From contig NW_003108664.1 in the NCBI RefSeq assembly GCF_000003605.2, positions 3,651-42,147 of the forward strand: a stretch of 38,497 nt of DNA, read 5' to 3'. The translations under genes were made by a program, and so were the position numbers. The notes under the pieces are model-generated. The model saw only the letters and a list, made by a program, of their open reading frames with translations, did not search any database and was not told where the DNA came from. The stretch comes from Saccoglossus kowalevskii. Taxonomy: Eukaryota; Hemichordata; Enteropneusta; Harrimaniidae. Below are positions 23,394 to 35,561 of the stretch, piece by piece (position 1 is the first letter of the stretch; each line of letters opens with the position of its first letter).

Positions 23394-24340
23394 ATGTATT
23401 TGTATATATGTCCCAAGTTGTTGGCATACAGAAACGCGCAGTGTAAAGTCGACACATTTAATAAAAGCCAGTTGAAAGCTTTCAATAAATGTTCACATGA
23501 GCTGACTGTAAAATTGCAGAAAACAGCGTGCAAAGTTGTTAAAAACGAAGGAAATGTTGGCGGAGTTGCTTGTATATTTAACCTAAGTCATTATCATGAC
23601 AACCCTGCAGTTAAATTTCGAAAATATTAAGTAAATGTTGCGTGAATGCCTCATATATAAGCAGATTATCACAACAGTCAAGCGAAAAATCGACAACAAA
23701 CTGGTTACAAATTTGTGAAAAGCGATTTCAAAGTTGGTAGTTTCATTCGGGATTGTTACCTGTGATATCATAGTAACGTTTCCCATAGTTAAAGGTTCGA
23801 AAATGTGAATTAATATTTTGTACATTGATGTTAAATTACCGTAGTGTTACTCCAAGTATGTAGAGGTCATAGGTCAATCCTAGAATGTATTTGTGCAAGC
23901 AATATCGATTTTAAGACATCCAAAAACATGAAATAGTCGCCAATTCGGTTTAACTTCAAATAAGTCTTGCAGCTGAGTGGTTAGGTGACTGACATATGTT
24001 TAAAGTAAAGCACGATCGGGCGTGGTTAGTACTTGCATAGGAGACTCCCTGAATATACGAGCTGTTGAATTTACTTTTTTTTTGTTTCATCACGCACATG
24101 GAAATGATATAAGGCAACGTTCCTGCTTCTTTGCTTACTGTGATGTCAATCATTTATAGTGGAAAATCGTGGCATTTTTGTAAGTTTGTTTATTTAATGG
24201 AATGTTTAAAAATTCCTTCTAAATTTCGAGAACAAGCTGTTGATGCTGTCGGCACTTAGTGGGTTGTAAGATGTTAACGCACAGCGCAAAGCTGTTCAAA
24301 GTGAGTGCAAAGTTGTGCAAAGTCATTGAAAATTCTATAG
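23394..24340 (+). repeat. Satellite unit U25
   Basis: 947 bp. ATAGTAACGTTTCCC near 23770 is shared with U26. CTTCTTTGCTTACTG near 24124 resembles the U0/U34 variant. Confidence 0.95.
24003..24064 (+). pseudogene. 5S rRNA-like segment in U25
   Basis: Two departures, G37A (ATAGGAGAC) and C54T. T9 is followed by G and T3. Confidence 0.8.
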
Positions 24341-25283
24341 ATGTATTTGTATATATGTCCCAAGTTATTGGCATATAGAAACGCGCAGTGTAACGTCGAC
24401 AAATTTAATAAAAGCCAGTTGAAAGCAGTCAATAAATGTTCACATGAGCTGACTGAAAAATGGCAGAAAACAGCGTGCAAAGTTGTAAAAAACGAGGGAA
24501 ATGTTGGCGGAGTTGCTTGTATATTTAACCTAAGTCATTATCATGACAATCCCGCAGTTAAATTTCGAAAATATTAAGTAAATGTTGCGTGAATGCCTCA
24601 TATATAAGCAGATTATCACAACAGTCAAGCGAAAAATCGACAACAAACTGGTTACAAAGTTATGTAAAGCGATTGCAAAGTTGGTAGTTTCATTCGGGAT
24701 TGTTACCTGTGATATCATAGTAACGTTTCCCATAGTTAAAAGTTGAAAAATGTGAAGAAATATCGTGTACATTGATGTTCAATTACCGTAGTGTTACTCC
24801 AAGTATGTAGAGGTCATAGGTCAATCCTAGAAGGTATTTGTGCAAGCAATATCGATTTTAAGACATCCAAAAACATGAAATAGTCGCCAATTCGGTTTAA
24901 TTTGAAATAAGTCTTGCAGCTGTGTGGTTGGGTGACTGACATATGTTTTAGGTAAAGCACGATCGGGCGTGGTTAGTACTTGCATGGGAGACTCCCTGAA
25001 TACACGAGCTGTTGAATTTACTTTTTTTTTCATCACACACATGGAAATGATATAAGGCAACGTTCCTGCCTTTTTTCTTACTGTGATGTCAATCATTTAT
25101 AGTTGAAAATCGTGGCATTTTTGTAAGTTTTTTTATTTAATGGAATGTTTCAAAATTCCTTAAAAATTTCGAGAACAAGCTGTTGATGCTGTCGGCACGT
25201 AGTGGGATGTAAGATGTTAACGCACAGCGCAAAGTTGTTCAAAGTGAGTGCAAAGTTGTGCAAAGTCATTGAAAAGTCTATAG
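24341..25283 (+). repeat. Satellite unit U26
   Basis: 943 bp. It shares ATAGTAACGTTTCCC with U25. TGAAGAAATATCGTGTAC near 24755 is private. Confidence 0.95.
24950..25011 (+). pseudogene. 5S rRNA-like segment in U26
   Basis: One departure, A2G at the box A edge. A T9 run follows. Confidence 0.8.
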
Positions 25284-26220
25284 ATGTATTTTTATATATG
25301 TCCCAAGTTGTTGGCATATAGAAACGCACAGTGTAACGTCGACAAATTTAATAAAAGCCAGTTGAAAGCAGTCAAGAAATGTTCACATGAACTGACTGTA
25401 AAATGGCAGAAAACAGCGTGCAAAGTTGTAAAAAACGAAGGAAATGTTGGCGGAGTTGCTTGTATATTTAACCAAAGTCATTATCATGACAACCCCGCAG
25501 TGAAATTTCGAAAATATTAAGTAAATGTTGCGTGAATGCCTCATATATAAGCAGATTATCACAACAGTCAAGCGGAAAATCGACAACAAACTGGTTACAA
25601 GGTTCTGAAAAGCGTTTGCAAAGTTGGTAGCTTCATTCGCGATTGTTACCTGTGATATCATAATAACATGTCCCATAGTTAAAAGTTCGAAAATGTGAAT
25701 AAATATTTCGTACATTGATGTTAAATTACCGTAGTGTTACTCCAAGTATGTAGAGGTTATAGGTCAATCCTAGAATGTATTTGTGCAAGCAAAATCGATT
25801 TTAAGACATCCAAAAACATGAAATAGTCGCCAATTCGGTTTAACTTCAAATAAGTCTTGTAGCTGAGTGGTTGGGTATGTATTAAGTAAAGCACGATCGT
25901 GTGTGCATAGTACTTGCATGGGAGACTCCCTGAATACACGAGCTGTTGCATTTACTTTTTTTTATCACACACATGGAAACGATATAATATAAGGCAACGT
26001 TCCTGCCTTTTTCCTTACTGTGATGTCAATCATTTATAGTTGAAAATCGTGGCATTTTTGTAAGTTTTTTTATTTATTGGAATGTTTTAAAATTCCTTCC
26101 AAATTTCGAGAACAAGCTGTTGATGCTGTCGGCACGTAGTGGGTTGTAAGATGTTAACGCACAGCGCAAAGTTGTTCAAAGTGAGTGCAAAGTTGTGCAA
26201 AGTCATTGAAAAGTCTATAG
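25284..26220 (+). repeat. Satellite unit U27
   Basis: 937 bp. A 10-nt loss (GACTGACATA) sits near 25876, just upstream of the 5S-like segment. A 5-nt gain makes GATATAATATAAGGC near 25981. Confidence 0.95.
25884..25945 (+). pseudogene. 5S rRNA-like segment in U27
   Basis: Four departures: G17T, C19T, G23C and T24A, all in the box A/intermediate-element part. A T8 run follows. Confidence 0.75.
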
Positions 26221-26807
26221 ATGTATTTGTATATATGTCCCAAGTTGTTGGCATATAGAAACGCGCAGTGTAACGTCGACAAATTTAATAAAAGCCAGTT
26301 GAAAGCAGTCAATAAATGTTCACATGAGCTGACTGTAAAATGGCAGAAAACAGCGTGCAAACTTGTAAAAAACGAAGGAAATGTTGGCGGAGTTGCTTGT
26401 ATATTTAACCTAAGTCATTATCATGACAACCCCGCAGTTAAATTTCGTGGTTGGGTGACTGACATATGTATTAAGTAAAGCACGATCGGGTGTGGTTAGT
26501 ACTTGCATGGGAGACTCCCTGAATACACGAGCTGTTGAATTTACGATGTTTTTTCATCACACACATGGAAATGATATAAGGCAACGTTCCTGCTTTTTTC
26601 CTTACTGTGATGTCAATCATTTATAGTTGAAAATCGTGGCATTTTTGTAAGTTTTTTTATTTAATGGAATGTTTTAAAATTCCTTCTAAATTTCGAGAAC
26701 AAGCTGTTGATGCTGTCGGCACGTAGTGGGTTGTAAGATGTTAACGCACAGCGCAAAGTTGTTCAAAGTGAGTGCAAAATTGTGCAAAGTTATTAAAAAG
26801 TATGTAG
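26221..26807 (+). repeat. Satellite unit U28, truncated hybrid (587 bp)
   Basis: The only short unit. AAATTTCG (26440-26447) is joined directly to TGGTTGGGTGACTGAC, removing 357 bp that include the TATATAAG motif. The left part has GCAAACTTG like U15/U19. The right part has ATGTATTAAG, GGGTGTGG and GATGTTTTTTC like U16/U17. At most 1 nt of homology is seen at the join. Confidence 0.95.
26473..26534 (+). pseudogene. 5S rRNA-like segment in U28
   Basis: One departure, C19T. It lies 25 nt right of the deletion join and is intact. A T6 run follows. Confidence 0.8.
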
Positions 26808-27751
26808 ATGTATTTGTATATATGTCCCAAGTTGTTGGCATATAGAAACGCGCATGGTAACGTCGACAAATTTAATAAAAGCCAGTTGAAAGCAGTCAAG
26901 AAATGTTCACATGAACTGACTGTAAAATGGCAGAAAACAGCGTGCAAAGTTGTAAAAAACGAAGGAAATGTTGGCGGAGTTGCTTGTATATTTAACCTAA
27001 GTCATTATCATGACAACCCCGCAGTGAAATTTCGAAAATATTAAGTAAATGTTGCGTGAATGCCTCATATATAAGCAGATTATCACAACAGTCAAGTGAA
27101 AAATCGACAACAAACTGGTTACAAAGTTGTGAAAAGCGATTGCAAAGTTAGTAGTTTCATTCGGGATTGTTAACTGTGATAACATAATAACATGTCCCGT
27201 AGTTAAAAGTACGAAAATGTGAATAAATATTTCGTACATTGATGTTAAATTACCGTAGTGTTACTCCAAGTATGTAGAGGTCATGGGTCAATTCTAGAAG
27301 GTATTTGTGCAAGCAATATCGATTTTAAGACATCCAAAAACATGAAATAGACGCCAATTCGATTTAATTTCAAATAAGTCTTGCAGCTGAGTGGTTGGGT
27401 GACTGACATATGTTTTAAGTAAAGCACGATCGGGCGTGGTTAGTACTAGCATGGGAGACTCCCTGAATACACGAGCTGTTGCATTTACTTTGATTTTTCA
27501 TCACACACATGGAAATGATATAAGGCAACGTTCCTGCCTTTTTCTTTACTGTGATGTCAATCATTTATAGTTGAAAATCGTGGCATTTTTGTAAGTTTTT
27601 TTATTTAATGGAATGTTTTAAAATTCCTTCCAAATTTCGAGAACAAGCTGTTGATGCTGTCGGCACGTAGTGGGTTGTAAGATGTTAACGCACAGCGCAA
27701 AGTAGTTCAAAGTGAGTGCAAAGTTGTGCAAAGTCATTGAAAAGTCTATAG
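26808..27751 (+). repeat. Satellite unit U29
   Basis: 944 bp. GTTAACTGTGATAACAT near 27171 resembles U9. CGCATGGTAACG near 26850 is shared with U16. Confidence 0.95.
27417..27478 (+). pseudogene. 5S rRNA-like segment in U29
   Basis: One departure, T32A (GTACTAGC). The T tract is T3-GA-T5. Confidence 0.8.
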
Positions 27752-28693
27752 ATGTATTTGTATATATGTCCCAAGTTGTTGGCATATAGAAACGCGCAGT
27801 GTAACGTCAACAAATTTAATAAAAGCCAGTTGAAAGCAGTCAATAAATGTTCACATGAGCTGACTGTAAAATGGCAGAAAACAGCGTGCAAAATTGTAAA
27901 AAACGAAGGAAATGTTGGCGGAGTTGCTTGTATATTTAACCTAAGTCATTATCATGACAATCCCGCATGTTACATTTCGAAAATATTAAGTAAATGTTGC
28001 GTGAATGCCTCATATATAAGCAGATTATCACAAGAGTCAAGCGGAAAATCGATAACAAACTGGTTACAAAGTTGTGAAAAGCGTTTGCAAAGTTGGTAGT
28101 TTCATTCGGGATTGTTACCTGTGATACCATAATAACATGTCCCATAGTTAAAAGTTCGAAAACGTGAATAAATATTTCGTACATTGATGTTAAATTACCG
28201 TAGTGTTACTCCAAGTATGTAGAGGTCATAGGTCAATGCTAGAAGGTATTTGTGCAAGCAATATCGATTTAAGACATCCAAAAACATGAAATAGTCGCCA
28301 ATTCCGATTAATTTCAAATAAGTCTTGTAGATGAGTGGTTGGGTGACTGACATATGTTTTAAGTAAAGCACGATCGGGCGTGGTTAGTACTTGCATGGGA
28401 GACTCCCTGAATACATCAGCTGTTGAATTTACTTTTTTTTCATCACACACATGGAAATGATATAAGGCAACGTTCCTGCCTTTTCCTTACTGTAATGTCA
28501 ATCGTTTATAGTTGAAAATCGGTGGCATTTGGGTAAGTTTTTTTATTTAATGGAATGTTTTAAAATTCCTTCCAAATTTCGAGAACAAGCTGTTAATGCT
28601 GTCGGCACTTAGTGGGTTGTAAGATGTTAACGCACAGCGCAAAGTTGTTCAAAGTGAGTGCAAAGTTGTGCAATGTCATTGAAAAGTCTATAG
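27752..28693 (+). repeat. Satellite unit U30
   Basis: 942 bp. Mosaic: CGTCAACAAATTT as in U9, AAAATCGATAAC and TTGTAGATGAGTGG as in U16/U17, ACATCAGCTG and the central-subfamily block near 28490. It is an island of the central type among right-hand units. Confidence 0.95.
28361..28422 (+). pseudogene. 5S rRNA-like segment in U30
   Basis: Two departures, C56T and G57C. A T8 run follows. Confidence 0.8.
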
Positions 28694-29635
28694 ATGTATT
28701 TGTATATATGTCCCAAGTTGTTGGCATATAGAAACGCGCAGTGTAACGTCGACAAATTTAATAAAAGCCAGTTGAAAGCAGTCAATAAATGTTCACATGA
28801 GCTGACTGTAAAATGGCAGAAAACGCGTGCAAAGTTGTAAAAAACGAAGGATATGTTGGCGGAGTTGCTTGTATATTTTTCCTAAGTCATTTTCATGACA
28901 ACCCCGCAGTTAAATTTCGAACATATTAAGTAAATGTTGCGTGAATGCCTCATATATAAGCAGATTATCACAACTGTCAAGCGAAAAATCGACAACAAAC
29001 TGGTTACAAAGTTGTGAAAAGCGATTGCAAAGTTGGTAGTTTCATTCGGGATTGTTAACTGTGATATCATAATAACATGTCCCATAGTTAAAAGTTCGAA
29101 AATGTGAATAAATATTTCGTACATTGATGTTAAATTACCGTAGTGTTACTCCAAGTATGTGGAGGTCATAGGTCAATCCTAGAAGGTATTTGTGCAAGCA
29201 ATATCGATTTTAAGACATCCTAAAACATGAAATAGTCGGCAATTTGGTTTAATTTCAAATAAGTCTTGCAGCTGAGTGGTTGGGTGACTGACATATGTTT
29301 TAAGTAAAGCACGATCGGGCGTGGTTAGTACTTGCATGGGAGATTCCCTGAATACACGAGCTGTTGAATTTACTTTTTTTTTCATCACACACATGGAAAT
29401 GATATTAGGCAACGTTCCTGCCTTTTTCCTTACTGTGATGTCAATCATTTATAGTTGAAAATCGTGGCATTTTTGTAAGTTTTTTTATTTAATGGAATGT
29501 TTTAAAATTCCTTCCAAATTTCGAGAACAAGCTGTTGATGCTGTCGGCACGTAGTGGCTTGTAAGATGTTAACGCACAGCGCAAAGTTGTTCAAAGTGGG
29601 TACAAAGTTGTGCAAAATCATTGAAAAGTCTATAG
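28694..29635 (+). repeat. Satellite unit U31
   Basis: 942 bp. ATATTTTTCCTAAG, CGAACATATTAAG and ATCCTAAAACATG match U14, 15.67 kb to the left. Confidence 0.95.
29302..29363 (+). pseudogene. 5S rRNA-like segment in U31
   Basis: One departure, C43T. A T9 run follows. Confidence 0.8.
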
Positions 29636-30579
29636 ATGTATTTGTATATATGTCCCAAGTTGTTGGCATATAGAAACGCACAGTGTAACGTCGACAAATT
29701 TAATAAAAGCCAGTTGAAAGCAGTCAATAAATGTTCACATGAGCTGACTGTAAAACTGCAGAAAACAGCGTGCAAAGTTGTAAAAAACGAAGGAAATGTT
29801 GGCGGAGTTGCTTGTATATTTAACCAAAGTCATTATCATGACAACCCCGCAGTTAAATTTCGAAAATATTAAGTAAATGTTGCGTGAATGCCTCATATAT
29901 AAGCAGATTATCACAACAGTCAAGCGAAAAATCGACAACAAACTGGTTACAAAGTTGTGAAAAGCGATTGCAAAGTTGGTAGTTTCATTCGGGATTGTTA
30001 ACTGTGATATCATAATAACATGTCCCATAGTTAAAATTCGAAAATGTGAATAAATATTTCGTATATTGATGTTAAATTACCGTAGTGTTACTCCAAGTAT
30101 GTAGAGGTCATAGGTCAATCCTAGAAGGTATTTGTGCAAGCAATATCAATTTTAAGACATCCAAAAACATGAAATAGTCGCCAATTCGGTTTAATTTCAA
30201 ATAAGTCTTGCAGCTGAGTGGTTGGGTGACTGACATATGTTTTAAGTAAAGCACGATCGGGCGTGGTTAGTACTTGCATGGGAGACTCCCTGAATACACG
30301 AGCTGTTGAATTTACTTTTTGTTTTTCATCACACACATGGAAATGATATAGGGCAACGTTCCTGCCTTTTTCCTTACTGTGATGTCAATCATTTATAATT
30401 GAAAATCGTGGCATTATTGTAAGTTTTTTTATTTAATGGAATGTTTTAAAATTCCTTCCAAATTTCGAGAACAAGCTGTTGATGCTGTCGGCACGTAGTG
30501 GGTTGTAAGATGTTAACACACAGCGCAAAGTTGTTCAAAGTGAGGGCAAAGTTGTGCAAAGTCATTGAAAAGTCTATAG
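29636..30579 (+). repeat. Satellite unit U32
   Basis: 944 bp. TTTAACCAAAG is shared with U21 and U27. TAAAATTCGAAAATG near 30032 has lost two bases. Confidence 0.95.
30244..30305 (+). pseudogene. 5S rRNA-like segment in U32
   Basis: Identical to the array consensus. T5-G-T5 follows. Confidence 0.8.
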
Positions 30580-31523
30580 ATGTATTTGTATATATGTCCC
30601 AAGTTGTTGGCATATAGAAACGCGCAGTGTAACGACGACAAATTTAATAAAAGCCAGTTGAAAGCACTCAATAAATGTTCACATGAGCTGACTGTAAAAT
30701 TGCAGAAAACAGCGTGCAAAGTTGTTAAAAACGAAGGAAATGTTGGCGGAGTTGCTTGTATATTTAACCTAAGTCATTATCATGACAACCCCGCAGTTAA
30801 ATTTCGAAAATATTAAGTAAATGTTGCGTGAATGCCTCATATATAAGCAGATTATCACAACAGTCAAGCGAAGAATCGACAACAAACTGGTTACAAAGTT
30901 GTGTAAAGCGATTGCAAAGTTGGTAGTTTCATTCGGGATTGTTACCTGTGATATCATAATAAGATGTCCCATAGTTAAAAGTACGAAAATGTGAATAAAT
31001 ATTTCGTACATTGATGTTAAATTACCGTAGTGTTACTCCAAGTATGTAGAGGTCATAGGTCAATCCTAGAAGGTATTTGTGCAAGCAATATCGATTTTAA
31101 GACATCCAAAAACATGAAATAGTCGCCAATTCGGTTTAATTTCAAATAAGACTTGCCGCTGAGTGGTTGGGTGACTGACCATTGTTTTAAGTAAAGCACG
31201 ATCGGGCGTGGTTAGTACTTGCATGGGAGACTCCCTGAATACACGAGCTGTTGAATTTACTTTTTTTTTCATCACACACATGGAAATGATATAAGGCAAC
31301 GTTCCTGCCTTTTTCCTTGCTGTGATGTCAATCATTTATAGTTGAAAATCGTGGCATTTTTGGTAAGTTTTTTTATTTAATGGAATGTTTTAAAATTCCT
31401 TCCAAATTTTGAGAACAAGCTGTTGATGCTGTCGGCACGTAGCGGGTTGTAAGATGTTAACGCGCAGCGCAAAGTTGTTCAAAGTGAGTGCAAAGTTGTG
31501 CAAAGTCATTGAAAAGTCTATAG
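30580..31523 (+). repeat. Satellite unit U33
   Basis: 944 bp. AAGTACGAAAATG and CGAAGAATCGAC are the main variants. GACTTGCCGCTGAG near 31150 is private. Confidence 0.95.
31189..31250 (+). pseudogene. 5S rRNA-like segment in U33
   Basis: Identical to the array consensus. A T9 run follows. Confidence 0.8.
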
Positions 31524-32469
31524 ATGTATTTGTATATATGTCCCAAGTTGTTGGCATATAGAAACGCACAGTGTAACGTCGACAAATTTAATAAAAGCCA
31601 GTTGAAAGCAGTCAATAAATGTTCACATGAGCTGACTGTAAAATTGCAGGAAACAGCGTGCAAAGTTGTAAAAAACGAAGGAAATGTTGGCGGAGTTGCT
31701 TGTATATTTACCCTAAGTCATTATCATGACAACCCCGCAGTTAAATTTTGAAAATATTAAGTAAATGTTGCGTGAATGCCTCATATATCAGCAGATTATC
31801 ACAACAGTCAGCGAAAAATCGACAACAAACTGGTTACAAAGTTGTGAAAAGCGATTGCAAAGTTGGTAGTTTCATTCGGGATTGTTACCTGTGATATCAT
31901 AATAACATGTCCCATAGTTAAAAGTTCGAAAATGTGAATAAATATTTCGTACACTGATGTTAAATTACCGTAGTGTTACTCCAAGTATGTAGAGGTCATG
32001 GGTAAATCCTAGAAGGTATTTGTACAAGCAATATCGATTTCAAGGCATCCAAAAACCTGAAATAGTCGCCAATTTGGTTAAATTTCCAATAAGTCTTGCA
32101 GCTGAGTGGTTGGGTGACTGACATATGTTTTAAGTAAAGCACGATCGGGCGTGGTTAGTACTTGCATGGGAGACTCCCTGAATACACGTGCTGTTGAATT
32201 TACTTTTTTTTGTTCCATCACACACATGGAAATGATATAAGGCAACGTTCCTGCCTCTTTGCTTACTGCGATGTCAATAATTTATAGTGGAAAATCGTGG
32301 CATTTTTGTAAGTTTTTTTATTTAATGGAATGTTTTAAAATTCCTTCCAAATTTCGAGAACAAGCTGTTGATGCTGTCGGCACGTAGTGGGGTTTTAAGA
32401 TGTTAACGCACAGCGCAAAGTTGTTCAAAGTGAGTACAAAGTTGTGCAAAATCATTGAAAAGTCTATAG
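31524..32469 (+). repeat. Satellite unit U34
   Basis: 946 bp. TATATCAG near 31785 and CTCTTTGCTTACTGCGATG near 32253 tie it to U0. GTACAAGC is present near 32029. Confidence 0.95.
32132..32193 (+). pseudogene. 5S rRNA-like segment in U34
   Basis: One departure, A58T, as in U23. T8 is followed by GTTCC. Confidence 0.8.
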
Positions 32470-33413
32470 ATGTATTTGTATATATGTCCCAAGTTGTTGG
32501 CATATAGAAACGCACAGTGTAACGTCGACAAATTTAATAAAAGCCAGTTGAAAGCAGTCAATAAATGTTCACATGAGCTGACTGTAAAATTGCAGAAAAC
32601 AGCGTGCAAAGTTGTAAAAAACGAAAGGAATGTTGGCGGAGTTGCTTGTATATTTAACCTAAGTCATTATCATGACAACCCCGCAGTTAAATTTCGAAAA
32701 TATTAAGTAAATGTTGCGTGAATGCCTCATATATAAGCAGATTATCACAACAGTCAAGTGAAAAATCGACAACAAACTGGTTACAAAGTTGTGTAAAGCG
32801 ATTGCAAAGTTGGTAGTTTCATTCGGGATTGTTACCTGTGATATCATAATAACATGTCCAATAGTTAAAAGTTCGAAAATGTGAATAAATATTTCGTACA
32901 TTGATGTTAAATTACTGTAGTGTTACTCCAAGTATGTAGAGGTCATAGGTCAATCCTAGAAGGTATTTGTGCAAGCAATATCGATTTTAAGACATCCAAA
33001 AACATGAAATAGTCGCCAATTCGGTTTAATTTCAAATAAGTCTTGCAGCTGAGTGGTTGGGTGACTGACAAATGTTTTAAGTAAAGCACGATCGGGCGAG
33101 GTTAGTACTTGCATGGGAGACTCCCTGAATACACGAGCTGTTGCATTTACTTTGTTTTTTCATCACACACATGGAAATGATATAATGCAAAGTTCCTGCC
33201 TTTTTCCTTACTGTGATGTCAATCATTTATAGTTGAAAATCGTGGCATTTTCGTAAGTTTTTTTATTTAATGGAATGTTTTAAAATTCCTTCCAAATTTC
33301 GAAAACAAGCTGTTGATGCTGTCGGCACGTAGTGGGTTGTAAGATGTTAACGCACAGCGCAAAGTTGCTCAAAGTGAGTGCAAAGTTGTGTAAAGTCATT
33401 GAAAAGTCTATAG
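32470..33413 (+). repeat. Satellite unit U35
   Basis: 944 bp. GTCCAATAGTT, ATTACTGTAG and ATGCAAAGTTCC are shared with U5, whose length differs by exactly the four bases lost in U5. Confidence 0.95.
33079..33140 (+). pseudogene. 5S rRNA-like segment in U35
   Basis: One departure, T21A (GCGAGGTTAG). T3-G-T6 follows. Confidence 0.8.
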
Positions 33414-34357
33414 ATGTATTTGTACATATGTCCCAAGTTGTTGGCATATAGAAACGCGCAGTGTAACGTCGACAAATTTAATAAAAGCCAGTTGAAAGCA
33501 GTCAATAAATGTTCACATGAGCTGACTGTAAAATGGCAGAAAACAGCGTGCAAAGTTGTAAAAAACGAAGGAAATGTTGGCGGAGTTGCTTGTATATTTA
33601 ACCTAAGTCATTATCATGACAACCCCGCAGTTAAATTTCGAAAATATTAAGTAAATGTTGCGTGAATGCCTCATATATAAGCAGATTATCACAACAGTCA
33701 AGTGAAAAATCGACAACAAACTGGTTACAAAGTTGTGTAAAGCGATTGCAAAGTTGGTAGTTTCATTCGGGATTGTTACCTGTGATATCATAATAATATG
33801 TCCCATAGTTAAAAGTTCGAAAATGTGAATAAATATTTCGTACATTGATGTTAAATTACCGTAGTGTTACTCCAAGTATGTAGAGGTCATAGGTCAATCC
33901 TAGAAGGTATTTGTGCAAGCAATATCGATTTTAAGACATCCAAAAACATGAAATAGTCGCCAATTCGGTTTAATTTCAAATAAGTCTTGCAGCTGAGTGG
34001 TTGGGTGACTGACAAATATTTTAAGTAAAGCACGATCGGGCGTGGTTAGTACTTGCATGGGAGACTCCCTGAATACACGAGCTGTTGCATTTACTTTGTT
34101 TTTTCATCACACACATGGAAATGATATAATGCAACGTTCCTGCCTTTTTCCTTACTGTGATGTCAATCATTTATAGTTGAAAATCGTGGCATTTTCGTAA
34201 GTTTTTTTATTTAATGGAATGTTTTAAAATTCCTTCCAAATTTCGAAAACAAGCTGTTGATGCTGTCGGCACGTAGTGGGTTGTAGGATGTTAACGCACA
34301 GCGCAAAGTTGCTCAAAGTGAGTGCAAAGTTGTGTAAAGTCATTGAAAAGTCTATAG
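33414..34357 (+). repeat. Satellite unit U36
   Basis: 944 bp. First of four consecutive units with exactly equal or near-equal spacing and very few differences. GTACATATGTCCC and TTGCTCAAAG mark this type. Confidence 0.95.
34023..34084 (+). pseudogene. 5S rRNA-like segment in U36
   Basis: Identical to the array consensus. T3-G-T6 follows. Confidence 0.8.
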
Positions 34358-34976
34358 ATGTATTTGTACATATGTCCCAAGTTGTTGGCATATAGAAACG
34401 CGCAGTGTAACGTCGACAAATTTAATAAAAGCCAGTTGAAAGCAGTCAATAAATGTTCACATGAGCTGACTGTAAAATTGCAGAAAACAGCGTGCAAAGT
34501 TGTAAAAAACGAAGGAAATGTTGGCGAAGTTTCTTGTATATTTAACCTAAGTCATTATCATAACAACCCCGCAGTTAAATTTCGAAAATATTAAGTAAAT
34601 ATTGCGTGAATGCCTCATATATAAGCAGATTATCACAACAGTCAAGCGAAAAATCGACAACAAACTGGTTACAAAGTTGTGAAAAGCGATTGCAAAGTTG
34701 GTAGTTTCATTCGGGATTGTTACCAGTGATATCATAATAACATGTCCCATAGTTAAAAGTTCGAAAATGTGAATAAATATTTCGTACATTGATGTTAAAT
34801 TACCGTAGTGTTACTCCAAGTATGTAGAGGTCATAGGTCAATCCTAGAAGGTATTTGTGCAAGCAATATCGATTTTAAGACATCCAAAAACAAGAAATAG
34901 TCGCCAATTCGGTTTATTTTCAAATAAGTCTTGCAGCTGAGTGGTTGGGTGACTGACAAATGTTTTAAGTAAAGCA

Positions 34977-35038
34977 CGATCGGGCGTGGTTAGTACTTGC
35001 ATGGGAGACTCCCTGAATACACGAGCTGTTGCATTTAC
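34977..35038 (+). pseudogene. 5S rRNA-like segment in U37
   Basis: Identical to the array consensus. T3-C-T6 follows, a variant shared with U38. Confidence 0.8.
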
Positions 35039-35244
35039 TTTCTTTTTTCATCACACACATGGAAATGATATAATGCAACGTTCCTGCCTTTTTCCTTACT
35101 GTGATGTCAATCATTTATAGTTGAAAATCGTGGCATTTTCGTAAGTTTTTTTATTTAATGGAATGTTTTAAAATTCATTCCAAATTTCGAAAACAAGCTG
35201 TTGATGCTGTCGGCACGTAGTGGGTTGTAAGATGTTAACGCACA

Positions 35245-35297
35245 GCGCAAAGTTGCTCAAAGTGAGTGCAAAGTTGTGTAAAGTCATTGAAAAGTCT
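35245..35297 (+). repeat. Phased AAAG subrepeats (example copy)
   Basis: AAAG or AAAAG begins at 35249, 35259, 35270, 35280 and 35290, a spacing of 10, 11, 10 and 10 bp. The motif is roughly GCAAAGTTGT repeated with variation. The same short motif appears again at 35617-35641 (spacing 10 and 11) and at 35437. A-runs repeated once per helical turn tend to bend DNA, but these runs are only 3-4 A long, so any bend would be modest. The block is present at the same place in every unit. Confidence 0.6.
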
Positions 35298-35561
35298 ATA
35301 GATGTATTTGTACATATGTCCCAAGTTGTTGGCATATAGAAACGCGCAGTGTAACGTCGACAAATTTAATAAAAGCCAGTTGAAAGCAGTCAATAAATGT
35401 TCACATGAGCTGACTGTAAAATGGCAGAAAACAGCGTGCAAAGTTGCAAAAAACGAAGGAAATGTTGGCGGAGTTGCTTGTATATTTAACCTAAGTCATT
35501 ATCATAACAACCCCGCAGTTAAATTTCGAAAATATTAAGTAAATATTGCGTGAATGCCTCA

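Larger units (their letters stand above)
34358..35301 (+). repeat. Satellite unit U37
   Basis: 944 bp. ATCATAACAACC and AAATATTGCG are shared with U2. ACAAGAAATAG near 34889 is shared with U0. GGCGAAGTTTCTTG near 34524 is private. Confidence 0.95.

Noticed and set aside
35235-35441. Minus-strand frames of 68 and 80 codons overlapping the + strand frame
   Set aside because: They lie on the opposite strand of the same conserved DNA and recur for the same reason. There is no known domain, no spliced context, and no preference for synonymous change that I can see.
35302-35538. A 78-codon + strand frame beginning MYLYICPKLLAYRNAQ, recurring in most units
   Set aside because: It is shifted or interrupted in U2, U5, U10, U13, U18 and U23, has no start in U14 and U40 at the usual place, and mostly shows amino-acid-changing differences between copies (W/L, V/A/L, D/N). 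Persistence is explained by the recent common origin of the copies.
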